Positions 1 through 9,333 of a stretch of 64,000 nt of DNA are shown here, one piece after another (the first letter of the stretch is position 1; each line of letters begins with the position of its first letter). Both the position numbers and the translations under genes were made by a program. The stretch is from Anthonomus grandis grandis. Its lineage: Eukaryota; Arthropoda; Insecta; Coleoptera; Curculionidae. The stretch lies in assembly GCF_022605725.1 (NCBI RefSeq), contig NC_065547.1, forward strand, positions 25,027,167 through 25,091,166, in the 5' to 3' direction. The notes under the pieces were generated by a model. The model was not told the DNA's origin. It was given only the letters and a program-made list of their open reading frames with translations, and made no database searches.

Positions 1-1239
1 AATGGCAACATTGCATTAGAGTATATGTTGTCTCAGTTGGATAATATAGCTGGAGATTTAAATATAAACAAAATAAAACTAAGCTTAGGAGATTCAATTT
101 TTAATTTATGCGCAATTAATAAGTTTAAAGAGATAGGCCTTAAAATTTTAAAAAATACTAGTATTGCTCTTTCGCAAGTAAAGAAATTAGTTACAAATCA
201 AAATGAAAAAATAAAATTAATTAAGGATTACCATGCTAACCCTATATTGGGCGGACATTGTGGCCAAAAACGACTTTTAAAAAAGTTGAAGGCTAGTTTT
301 ACTTGGAAAAATATGTCACGCGACGTCGCCAATTTTATAAAAAAGTGTCATAAATGCCAAGTAAACAAAATTAAAATTAAACCCGATGAACCACTAGTAA
401 TTACCCCAACCCCCCAAAAGCCTTTTGATATTGTCTGTATAGATACAATCGGCAGATTTCCCAAATCTGACGACGGTTTCGAATATGCGGTAACCATACA
501 ATGCGAACTAACAAAATACGTAGTAATTATTCCAATATCAGACAAACAAGCTTCAACTGTTGCAAAAGCTATTGTTAAAAATTTCATTCTTATTTATGGT
601 CCTATGCGAGAAATTAGGACAGATATGGGAACCGAATATAAAAACCAGGTACTTGAAAATGTAACTAAATTCCTAAAAATAGATCATAAAATCTCAACAG
701 CTTATCACAGCCAAACAGTTGGAGGCTGTGAACGAAATCATCGCGTTTTAAATGAATATCTAAGGATGTACATTAACGATTCAAAAACAGACTGGTCTAC
801 ATGGACTCAATACTACGCATTTTGTTACAACACGACACCAAGTTCTTATCATGATTTTACCCCGTTCGAGCTGGTATTTGGGAAAAAAGCTGATTTTCAA
901 GATTCATTGAATAACTCTCAAGTTGATCCATTGTACAATATAGATGCTTACGATCAAGAATTTCGTTATAGGCTACAATTGGCACATAAAATGGCAGGGG
1001 AGTTTCTTAAACGAGCAAAGTTGGACAGAAAAGCCCAACTTGACATAAACGCAAAAGTATCCAATTTGAGTCCAGGTGATTTAGTTACGGTTACAAATGA
1101 AAGTCGGCATAAATTTGACTCGTGGTACAATGGTCCTTTTTCAGTTATCGGCACAGAAGGCCCAAACTGCACTATAAAGGACGATAAAGGAAAATCAATT
1201 ACTTTACACAAAAACCGCGTGAGAAAATATTTTCTATAA
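1..1239 (+). CDS. Ty3/gypsy retrotransposon Pol, C-terminal part (integrase)
   Basis: This is the end of a retrotransposon polyprotein whose product inserts the element's cDNA into the genome. The frame is already open at base 1, so the protein starts outside the window; the Met at 25 is internal. In order it shows an H-H-C-C zinc-binding segment (ending CHKCQ, about residues 78-112), an rve-type catalytic core with D in CIDTIG, D in RTDMGTEY and E in GGCERNHR (the D,D-35-E triad), and a C-terminal region with the GPF motif (NGPFSVIG) typical of Ty3/gypsy integrases. No stop or frameshift interrupts this part. It is followed by a purine tract and a probable LTR. The 412/mdg1-like lineage is a guess; Ty3/gypsy itself is well supported. 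Confidence 0.9.
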   Translation, partial: NGNIALEYMLSQLDNIAGDLNINKIKLSLGDSIFNLCAINKFKEIGLKILKNTSIALSQVKKLVTNQNEKIKLIKDYHANPILGGHCGQKRLLKKLKASFTWKNMSRDVANFIKKCHKCQVNKIKIKPDEPLVITPTPQKPFDIVCIDTIGRFPKSDDGFEYAVTIQCELTKYVVIIPISDKQASTVAKAIVKNFILIYGPMREIRTDMGTEYKNQVLENVTKFLKIDHKISTAYHSQTVGGCERNHRVLNEYLRMYINDSKTDWSTWTQYYAFCYNTTPSSYHDFTPFELVFGKKADFQDSLNNSQVDPLYNIDAYDQEFRYRLQLAHKMAGEFLKRAKLDRKAQLDINAKVSNLSPGDLVTVTNESRHKFDSWYNGPFSVIGTEGPNCTIKDDKGKSITLHKNRVRKYFL

Positions 1240-1561
1240 ATAACATTAATTTGATGTTTTTGTAGTTACATTATATTCATGTACTTATAATTTATTGTTT
1301 ATGTACTTATGGGAGTATTTTTAAGTAAGAAATTTAATCATATATACTGACTTTGCAAAGTCGCTTATAGGTATTTTAAGGTTTAGGATTAAGTTTTTTA
1401 TAGGTTTTTCAAGTCTTTTTTGATTAAGTTAAGCTTAACTTTAAGAATCGAGGTTAAGAAATAAATGTAATTCAATATTTAAAAAATGTTTAATGTTTTA
1501 TATTTTCCCGAAGAATGACCTTCACAAGTGGCCATAGTGAAGGTCCTTCTCCAAAAGGGGA

Positions 1562-1838
1562 TGATGTAAAGGAATTATTTATAATATTAGGCAAATTCGT
1601 TAAAAGCAAAGTAGGTTACATTTTATTTATTATAAACATTAATAGTTGGTTGCAATAATTAGTCGACCTAGTATAGCAGCTATTTGCAAAATAAGCTATA
1701 TCGCGGCTCGTGTCTAATTAGGTAACTGTGACGCTGTTCAATTGCTTTTGTATGGAAATATTTTTCAATTCATTCAATAAACAGTTTTAGATGAGGAATC
1801 TTCTTTGTTTTACTTGCCCTAAATACCCAGCTATTACA
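1562..1838 (+). repeat. probable 3' LTR of the Ty3/gypsy element
   Basis: A short purine tract (CAAAAGGGGA, 1552-1561) directly precedes a TG dinucleotide, as expected for plus-strand priming. The proposed LTR runs from TGATGTAAAG to a terminal TTACA, and has an AATAAA signal near 1775. The matching 5' LTR lies outside the window, so neither the exact end nor a target duplication can be verified. Confidence 0.55.
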
Positions 1839-2340
1839 CTTATTTTTTTTGCTATAATGTAATATAATATTTAAGCAATTTTAGGGTGTTACCCGCTGTT
1901 TCTATCCACCCCATAATTGTTTTTTCTTTTGCAGGAAAATGCCTCGCGTTTATAAACCAGACCCTTGAGGTAAAACACCATACCATAAGAACTCTATGAG
2001 TGCAAGAGAGAAATATATATCAATGGGATTTCCAAATAAATTGATTTTATATAAACTGAAGCTATACTCTGTATTTGATATAGTTTTTTTTTAACTAATT
2101 CAATGAAAATATATCCTTTCCTAACCTAATATTTTGATTTTTTTTAAATTTATATAGTAGGCCAAAACAAAATGACATTAGCCGGTTAAACTTAATAAAA
2201 TGAAAGGATACATCACTGTCTAACAATGTTATAGTTGAAATCAAAGTATATAGTTGAAATCTATATACTTTGGATCCAGTTTCATTGAATTTTGACATGG
2301 TTCTAAACAGCAATTAACTTAATTAATTATACAATATGCA
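1839..2340. other. AT-rich spacer with a possible DNA-binding-domain exon remnant
   Basis: At 1939 a start codon follows an acceptor-like TTTTGCAG and encodes MPRVYKPDP, then a stop, then GKTPYHKNSMSAREK. This resembles the start of pogo/pipsqueak-type proteins found in insect transposons, but it is too short to assign. I see no other gene here. Confidence 0.25.
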
Positions 2341-2439
2341 GATAAGGCGTTTGAACCACACCAAGTTGATGAAATTTATAAAGATTTAGATAAGGTTTTT
2401 GACAAGATAGATTTTTGGATTATTGCAAGCACGTTTTAA
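2341..2439 (+). pseudogene. short LINE reverse transcriptase remnant
   Basis: One open stretch reads VDEIYKDLDKVFDKIDFW, which resembles the reverse transcriptase motif (V-D-x-I-Y-x-D-x-x-K-A-F-D-x-x-D-H) also present in the LINE fragment near 33640 of this window. Only about 30 residues remain and the catalytic YADD region is missing. The match is short, so chance similarity is possible. Confidence 0.35.
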
Positions 2440-3240
2440 CGTTTTATTAGATTATCTTTTACCGTGCGTAAAGTGCTTACTTTACACACTTCCCAGGGTT
2501 AAGTTTCATTCAAGGTTTCATTCAAGGGTTAAGTTTTCAATCAAGCATTTATTTTATAATTTGTCAACAAATGTTTTGACGTTTTTTTTTACCATAAAGT
2601 CGTTTAAGTGCGTAAAGTAATTTGATATTTTTGATTTTTTTTATGTTTTCTTTGCTAGTAGACAAAATTTGCTGCTAGCACTAATAAACCACCATGTACA
2701 CTAATACACAATACGTTTTAGGGTATGTACCGTTTTCAACTGTCAGTACAGGATTGTACTGCGCTGATTTTACTGTAATTTGTCGTTTTATACAGCGTGG
2801 TGTTTTTCTCCAAAAAAGGAACAGTTTTCAGCACTGTTTTCACAACCACAACATAACAAACCAATTACCTGTGTCTGTTTTGTTTTCCGGTACGGTGTTT
2901 TGCTTTATTAAAACCAGACCACATTTGTTAATAAAATAAATATGACTGAAAAAAACAAGATGGTAAGAATGATAGACGCAGAAAATAATTTTTTACGTAA
3001 ACAAGAAGATTCAAGAAATCAACATCAACAACAGTTTTGACATTACCCTACTATTTTACTATCCCTACAGTAGCTTTTATCCTCAGTCAATCTAGTAAAG
3101 ATTAATGACGTCACAGTTACGTCACTGACGCTTTTATGACGTCATTCAGTACTGACAGTTGATAACGGTAGATACCCTTATTTTATCCTTAACAATTCCT
3201 AATTAAACCAGAACATAAGTGCTTTTATAATATAACTCTA
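2440..3240. other. unassigned spacer with clustered TGACGTCA sites
   Basis: There is no convincing gene. Three CRE-like octamers lie within 40 bases: TGACGTCA at 3106 and 3137, and TTACGTCA at 3117. A small reading frame at 2942 (MTEKNKMVRMIDAENN) is not recognised. Confidence 0.4.
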
Positions 3241-3242
3241 AT

Positions 3243-3284
<42 letters not shown>
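3241..3284. repeat. (AAT)n microsatellite
   Basis: About fourteen near-perfect AAT units. Similar AAT/ATT tracts mark the 3' tails of minus-strand LINEs elsewhere in the window (24402, 32236), so this may be the only trace of a LINE tail. Confidence 0.9.
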
Positions 3285-3300
3285 CCATATTTATCCGTAT

Positions 3301-3808
3301 TTGGCCACTACACATAATATACCCCATATGGCCACTACATATAATAATATATGGGGGGTATATTATGTGGGCCACTAGTTCTCGGCGGCGTTGCCGGTGC
3401 AATTCCTCGCGGCAGGCTGTCACAACACGTGTGTAAAATCCCCTTTTTTTATTCATATCACTTCTCACAATATTTTAGAAGAAAAGCCAAATCTATTTTG
3501 ATGACAATGGTTTTTTCTGGGATAACTCTGAGATCTTTAGAAAGCGTATATGTATTTCTGTAACATTTCTAAAATGCGTTTATGTAATGTTTCTTATTTT
3601 GTAGTTTTAAATTTTCGCAAAAAAAATCGTGATTTTCTACCAACGCTGATTATCTATTAGATATCAAATAGCGTGTTGTACATTTCGAATCGGCAATTCA
3701 CATTGTTTAAATGAAGTCATGTTACATAGTTGCTATACATGAAAAATGGTTACCTTTAGCGATCTAGTTACTTTAAAATTGAGGAGCGATCAAGCAAAAC
3801 CAGATAAA
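3301..3808 (+). repeat. ~505-bp dispersed repeat, copy 1 (inverted relative to copy 2)
   Basis: This segment is highly similar to the reverse complement of 5937-6440, with only scattered substitutions and small indels. One boundary is TTGGCCACTACACATAATAT; the other is the motif AAGCAAAACCAGATAAA. The GGCCACT end contains a small internal inverted repeat around ACATAATATACC. The translated frame MGGILCGPLVLGG is present in both copies but is not recognised as a protein. A fragment with the AAGCAAAACCAGATAAA end occurs inverted at 3978-4001, and again at 29885-29921. Family unknown; a non-autonomous DNA transposon is the likeliest reading. Confidence 0.75.
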
Positions 3809-4248
3809 TCCAGTTTATAACATTTCGAGATATTTGCAAAAAACGTGCCAATATTGTGTCCGTGAACTTATCAAAATAAATTATGGTGTACGTGAAGAGT
3901 TTAATATTATAGATCTCGTAGACCATATTTTGGACCTTATTAATTAATTAACATAAGAATAATTGCTAATTAAAAAATGGATTTATCTGTTTTTGCTTGA
4001 GTTAAATATATATCGGATATTTTATAATGTAAAAGCGCCTGTTTTATTGTGGGTATGTAGTTATTCACATTTATTAAGCTAAATATAATGTATTTATTAA
4101 TTTATTTATTTAAAAAAAATATTTTTTTTTATTACAAAAATGAAAGAATAATAAAAATTAGGGTTTTTAAATTTACTTGTCTTCGTAATGATATAAAAGT
4201 TAACACGTTTATTTTTTATTTTCTTAACACCACAAAAAAAGGGAAATT
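3809..4248. other. AT-rich region downstream of the DUF7869-type gene
   Basis: No gene is seen. It contains one inverted fragment of the repeat end (3978-4001) and is likely the 3' flank or 3' terminal region of the DUF7869-type element. No terminal inverted repeat could be recognised by eye. Confidence 0.4.
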
Positions 4249-5854
4249 TTAAATATGCATTCCTTCGTCATCCTCCAGGCAATCACAAGCTTCGCTTTCA
4301 TCTTGTTTTGGTATTTCTCTTTCGATAGCATCAGCGACTGGTTCAAGCAATATATATTTGTACCACACTAGACTTTCATCATTTTCCCAGGTTGATCCAA
4401 ACTGTTGTGTCATCAGGTGAGCTAGGGATTTTTTATTTTTTTCAGGTAGAGATCCCGATAAACGAATTTCTTCCAATACACTTGGAACTCTGATGGGGCG
4501 TTTCATCTAAAAATGCCATTTTAAAATTCTTATGACATTGTACCTTTACAGTATTTTTTCCTTGTTTGTTTTGAGATTTCAGGATTAAAATTCGCTTGTA
4601 GTCGGAAACACCTGTGATCTTCTTTAGAGAATGTTGCAAATCTTTAATGTCGTACAGAAACCATTCAACACCAAGTTGTTTCACTGTTCCAAATTGAGAA
4701 TAAATTTCTAAATATTTGTCTTTGCTTATTATTGTTGTGTTTCTTCGTAAAAGTTTTTCAACACGACCGAAAACCCTATCCGCAGGGAGAAAACTATGAC
4801 CTCGAACTGGGAATGTAAGCTGGATTTCTTTTAGCGCAGCGGCGGACTTATTTTGGAGCCAAAAATAAAGAGCATGTACGACATCCGAGTTCTTGTTCTG
4901 TCCCCCGCAGCCATCACAAAATAATCTCACTATTTCAATATCTGCCAGTTCCAGTGAATCAAGATAATTTAGTAGAGCTGAACCTATTTGAATTGAGCCA
5001 CGCCCAGCTTCTACCTCAGTCCAGGTGTAGAATGTCGGACTTTTTGAATCCATTTTAACGCAACAAAATACATAAAAACTCACTTGGTGGGAATAGAAAG
5101 CATCCAAAATTGGGATGCGGGGCAATGGTTGTACTTGCTGCATATCAAAGAAGAAAGTTATTGAATTTGCAGGATCCTCCTTTGCAAGTTTGTAGAAGGC
5201 ATCTGCCCTTTTTCTATGTATTCGACGTTCGATCATAAGATCAGATTTTTTCTTAGGATCTTTTTCCTTTCTTATATTGTCCTTAAGACGCATGCATAGA
5301 GCACAACAATCTGCCGCAGGTGATGAAAATCCAATATTAAACTCTCCACAAAAAAATTCTAGAAAACACTGATAAACTTGATTTATATTGTTCACTTTGC
5401 TTCGAATTATAAATTTGGTGTAATTTTGCAATATTCAAGTTAGCTGGCAAGTATATGCTCACAGATTTTTTCCTTTTATAATGACTTTCGGTAGCTCTTA
5501 GTCAGGGCCGAGCCTAGGGTATTTGCCGCCCGGGTGCAAGAGCTAATTTTGCCGCCCCTTCTGCAGTGATTTTTATAAAAAGTGTTTTAAAAAATGCTCT
5601 TATCAAAGTACAACGTTTAAAAAAAAGGGTGTAATAAAAAAATCTATTGAATTAAATTCCAAACACACTTATATTAATCAATATATCAATATTATCTATA
5701 CAAAAAATATACATAAAAGCATATATTATTTACTTATATAAGTATTTCTATATTAATATGTAATTACATCGATATAAACACCTAAAGAAAATATATTTTA
5801 CTTACATACTAATTTAAAGAAATTTAAAAAAAGTAATTAGAACCCTGGTTTAAA

Positions 5855-7520
5855 TGCTAACATTTTTTTTTCTTGCCGTTTTATATGCAAATTCCCTAAT
5901 TAGGTCGGTAACATAACAACAACACATAAATTGGAGTTATCTGGTTTTGCTTGATCGCTCCTCAATTTTAAAGTAACTAGATCGCTAAAGGTAACCATTT
6001 TTCATGTATAGCAACTATATAACATGACTTCATTTAAACAATGTGAATTGCCGATTCGAAATGTACAACACGCTATTTGATATCTAATAGATAATCAGCG
6101 TTGGTAGAAAATCACGACTTTTTTTGCGAAAATTTAAAACTACAAAATAAGAAACATTACATAAACGGATTTTAGAAATGTTACAGATATAAATATACGC
6201 TTTCTAAAGATCTCAGAGTTATCCCAGAAAAAACCATTGTCATCAAAATAGATTTGGCTTTTCTTCTAAAATATTGTGAGAAGTGATATGAATAAAAAAA
6301 GGGGATTTTACACACGTGTTGTGACAGCCTGCCGCGAAGAATTGCACCGGCAACGCCGCCGAGAACTAGTGGCCCACATAATATACCCCCCATATATTAT
6401 ATGTAGTGGCCATATGGGGTATATTATGTGTAGTGGCCAAACACGTCGATGACGAGACGGGGGTAAATTAGAAACAATGTCTTCCTCAATACTTATTATT
6501 GATAAATTTGATAGTCTTGATTGGCTCATTGTGGATCTTAAGTAGTTTTTTATTAATTTTAGTTTGGAAAATGAGCGTTCCCCATGAGCTACAGTGACTG
6601 GCATTGTTAAAAATATTCTCAAAGCTACGAATAAATTTGGAAATATGCCTTTCAAAACGTTAGCAACCAGATGTATTAATATTTCTTTGGCCGAGAAAAT
6701 ATTTCTATCATTAATGCAAATTGATAATATGTCGATTTTATTATAGAGGTCCAATCCATTTATGTCCATATTTTTTGTTTCAGGGTCAGTTAATTTAGCT
6801 TCTAAATTCTTACAATAGGTCATTATTTCGGGTTTGGAAAATGCTTTCAAATTGTTTAAAAAACCAAATAATTCAATATGTTTTTGTAAATCGTGAAATC
6901 TCTCATCCAATTTTGAGGTTGAAATATCGAGAATATAAAAAAAAAATTACTTTAAAATTTATTTCTGGAGATTGGATTGGCTCATCCTTGTGTTCATAAT
7001 CAAAAAACGTTTTTTTTTTCCTTGGTCTTATTGAGTGAATGGCTGGAAAAGAAATTTCGGCGTCTACTTCTTCCGTAATTTACTTAAATTCATTTATCAT
7101 GTCTAAAAACTCGTTTTCCGATCTCATTTGTGTCAAAAATAATTTGATTTCTTTTAGCATCTGTACAGCTTCTGGTAAAAAAACATTAGACTTTTGCAGT
7201 GTTTTGCTTACTATATTAATTTTTGCCAAAATGTTGTGCCAAATAACTAACGAACAAATAAATTTAAATGATTTTATTTTATTTATTAGGGACATTGCAA
7301 TATTCTTTGTTTCATTATCTCTGCTTTCATCATTAAAAAGTGTAAACAGAGCATCATACATTTTTTCTCAACTCAACTCAAATCTAAGAGTTTTATTGCC
7401 TCAATACGGCTTTCCCAGCGGGTATCCGATAAGGGCTCTAGTGTTAGCCTGGGCAGCTCTTTTAAGAGAGCATTCCATCTGTAAGTTGAGGCCAAAAAAA
7501 AGACATATATTCCCTGAATA
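5855..7520 (-). pseudogene. hAT transposase remnant (C-terminal half)
   Basis: Transposase of hAT element 1. Going down the minus strand it shows a TRWESRIEA-type motif near 7430, then YDALFTLFNDES, a long degraded middle part, and the hAT C-terminal dimerisation segment VTVAHGERSFSKLKLIKNYL with SRLSNLSIISIEEDIVSN near 6500. The coding sequence is then broken by about 560 bp holding the dispersed repeat (5937-6440) and resumes at about 5905 with VTDLIREFAYKTARKK. The N-terminal zinc finger and first catalytic region are missing, and frames shift near 6950 and 7370, so no active protein is possible. The family resembles the TTF-type/ZMYM-like hAT proteins of insects. Confidence 0.8.
5937..6440 (-). 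repeat. ~505-bp dispersed repeat, copy 2, inside hAT element 1
   Basis: Reverse-complement counterpart of 3301-3808. It sits inside the last few dozen codons of the hAT transposase: coding sequence is recognisable on both sides, so it arrived after the hAT. The actual insertion may run from about 5905 to 6463, because a few tens of bases between the shared core and the hAT coding sequence are unexplained. TTACC on either side could be a short target duplication, but this is uncertain. Confidence 0.75.
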
Positions 7521-8841
7521 ATGCTAAAAAAATTAGTTACTTCTAGAGAGCCTTTTGCTGCATCTCTCTATGACAAGTCGCTTTAAAACTCGCAAATTAA
7601 AATAAATTAAAAACAAAAGGGTGGGCATTTCTAAACATTACACCCCCGCTTATTTCTGCAGCTCCAAAATACATATTATTTATTATCCAAAAGTATTGAA
7701 ATTCCGCAAGAAATAACTTTCGAGGAATTACTATTGGTGGTACTTTACGCGGCTCTTTTAATTACGCCCCCCTTATAACATCATCACCGGCGGCGGCGCC
7801 GGCACTGGCTGAGCCCATCATAATTGCGGTGCTATTGTTTTTATTACCTGGTCCTGGTACCTATTTATTTATCTATATAGATTATTATTATTATAGCAAC
7901 GATTCGGGGAACAATGCTCGGTTTCAGTAAACATTGTATTCTGTTGGCGCCTTAATTATAAGTTTTAAATTTTATAAATTTTTGTTATTCATAATTTTTT
8001 TTTCATTACGTGGCGCTTTTTTATTTTATTTTTCGGATATTTTGCCGCCCCAAATGAGCGCCGCCCGGGTGCGGCGCACCCCTTGCACCCCCGGCACGGC
8101 TCGGCCCTGCTCTTAGTTCCCCAATAAACTCTCTTATTTTATTTTTTTTATATTCCTTTTTCTAGACACATGATCGCCACCACGAGTTTCCTCTGGCACG
8201 TCTCCTTCATTAATAGTTTTTGCCACTGTATTGTTATTCGATTTTTTGTTATACCTAAACTTCTAGTAAAAATTTTTTGACATACTCTTATGGATTTCTT
8301 TTGACTTGTTTGAAGATGATAAGTAATATTCAGAAGGCGATTTTTTGGATTATCCTTATTCGACCGTTGTCTTTCTTTTGGACAAACACACATCATATGA
8401 CATAATTTAATATCCTGTGTAATTTTGTCTGGAACATCATAAAACTTTTTTCTAATAACTTTGATATCACGCAAGGCAATAGTATTACACTTATAACTGG
8501 TAGTATTATGATTACATGGTCTCGTAAATGTTAATAGTTCAGGATTCTTATCTGCATATTTTTTCTCTCTATGCAATCTTTGTTTCTTCGCGACTTTTGA
8601 TATTCTAACGCGGCTGTCAGTATTGCCTAATTTTAAAAAAGAATACTTTTAGAAGCGAAACGAACAACTTAACAAATTTATTTACCTTCTTTGACAGATA
8701 TATCAAATTCACCATCACGCTCTTCCATCTTTTACCACTAATCGCCAGGAATAAGAATCGTAATGTAACGTAAGCAGAGATAATCACGGAAATGCAAAAA
8801 ATAACATACAACGTCCGGTTCACAGTAGTTATTATAATAAG

Positions 8842-9280
8842 CAGTGTTGCCAGTTTGATTTTGCAAGGGGTAATAGAATGTCCAATAAAAAGGTAACAGA
8901 TTTGAAAAAAAGGTAATAAATTTTCAAAAAAGTTGTGATTGTTGGGTTAGGCATATTCTGGGCTCGAATCTATATTTAGTTTAAAAAATAAATAAATTTT
9001 GACTGTTTAACGGATGCCGATATGAAACGGAAACATTAAACCATCATGCGCGAAGAAAAAGACGCCTATTATGAAGTGTACTACCATTCAGTTTTTGCCT
9101 CGCGTGCGAATTTCAAATAATCAGGAGTCGAAATATGAACTCAATTCATTATGTAGGTAGAGCGTTTTTATTTTCTTTTTAAAAGGTAATAGGTAATAGA
9201 TTTTAGCAAATGGTAACAAGGTAATAAAAGTTTTGAAAAATTAATAGATCTATTACAATTGAAATAGACTGGCAACCCTG
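8842..9280. mobile_element. 439-bp non-autonomous hAT element (MITE)
   Basis: The ends CAGTGTTGCCAGT and ACTGGCAACCCTG are inverted repeats with one mismatch, flanked by a perfect 8-bp target duplication ATAATAAG (8834-8841 and 9281-9288). The interior is AT-rich with repeated GGTAATA motifs near both ends, probable subterminal transposase-binding repeats. It has no coding capacity. It lies about 110 bp upstream of the start codon of the DUF7869-type gene. Confidence 0.92.
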
Positions 9281-9333
9281 ATAATAAGTAACTAAAACAT
9301 GCGCCAGAGACAACCAAAGTTTGGTTGTCTGAC

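Larger units (their letters stand above)
5503..8109 (-). mobile_element. hAT element 1, inserted in the DUF7869-type gene
   Basis: Terminal inverted repeats CAGGGCCGAGCC / GGCTCGGCCCTG are flanked by a perfect 8-bp target duplication CTCTTAGT (5495-5502 and 8110-8117), the hAT signature. Subterminal DNA at both ends is GC-rich and shares GCCGCCCGGGTGC. It contains a truncated hAT transposase and, within that, a further repeat insertion. A poly-ATT stretch lies near 7880. The boundaries are exact and the insertion interrupts a reading frame that is continuous across the empty site. Confidence 0.92.
4249..8728 (-). pseudogene. DUF7869-type transposase-like gene, frameshifted and split by a hAT insertion
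   Basis: Transposon-type gene of the insect family typified by FPVRGHSFLPADRVFGRVEK (encoded near 4780) and FCDGCGGQNKN; the D residues in the latter and in FFFDMQQVQPLP suggest a DDE nuclease, an inference. Exon 1 is 8686-8728 (MEERDGEF...); a 59-bp GT-AG intron (8627-8685) follows; exon 2 runs from 8626. The coding part 8110-8626 holds the N-terminus (VCQKIFTRSLGI) and resumes at 5502 beyond the hAT element; dropping the hAT and one target copy keeps the frame (GELR then ATESHYKR). One-base frameshifts are visible near 8223, in an A/T run near 5350, and near 4500. The C-terminal part is 4249-4506. Family membership is recognised from memory of this common arthropod transposon protein; the mechanism is not established here. 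Confidence 0.75.

Noticed and set aside
2095..2313. Minus-strand open frame of about 70 residues
   Set aside because: Low-complexity, no recognisable domain, and not supported by splice or repeat context.
3241..3284. AAT tract considered as a CRISPR-like array or origin
   Set aside because: A simple microsatellite with no spacers.
3351..3563. 70-residue frame MGGILCGPLVLGG, conserved in both copies of the 505-bp repeat
   Set aside because: Conservation follows from the high DNA similarity of the copies; no start context or domain suggests translation.
7039..7521. Plus-strand 160-residue frame
   Set aside because: Antisense of the hAT transposase remnant on the minus strand.
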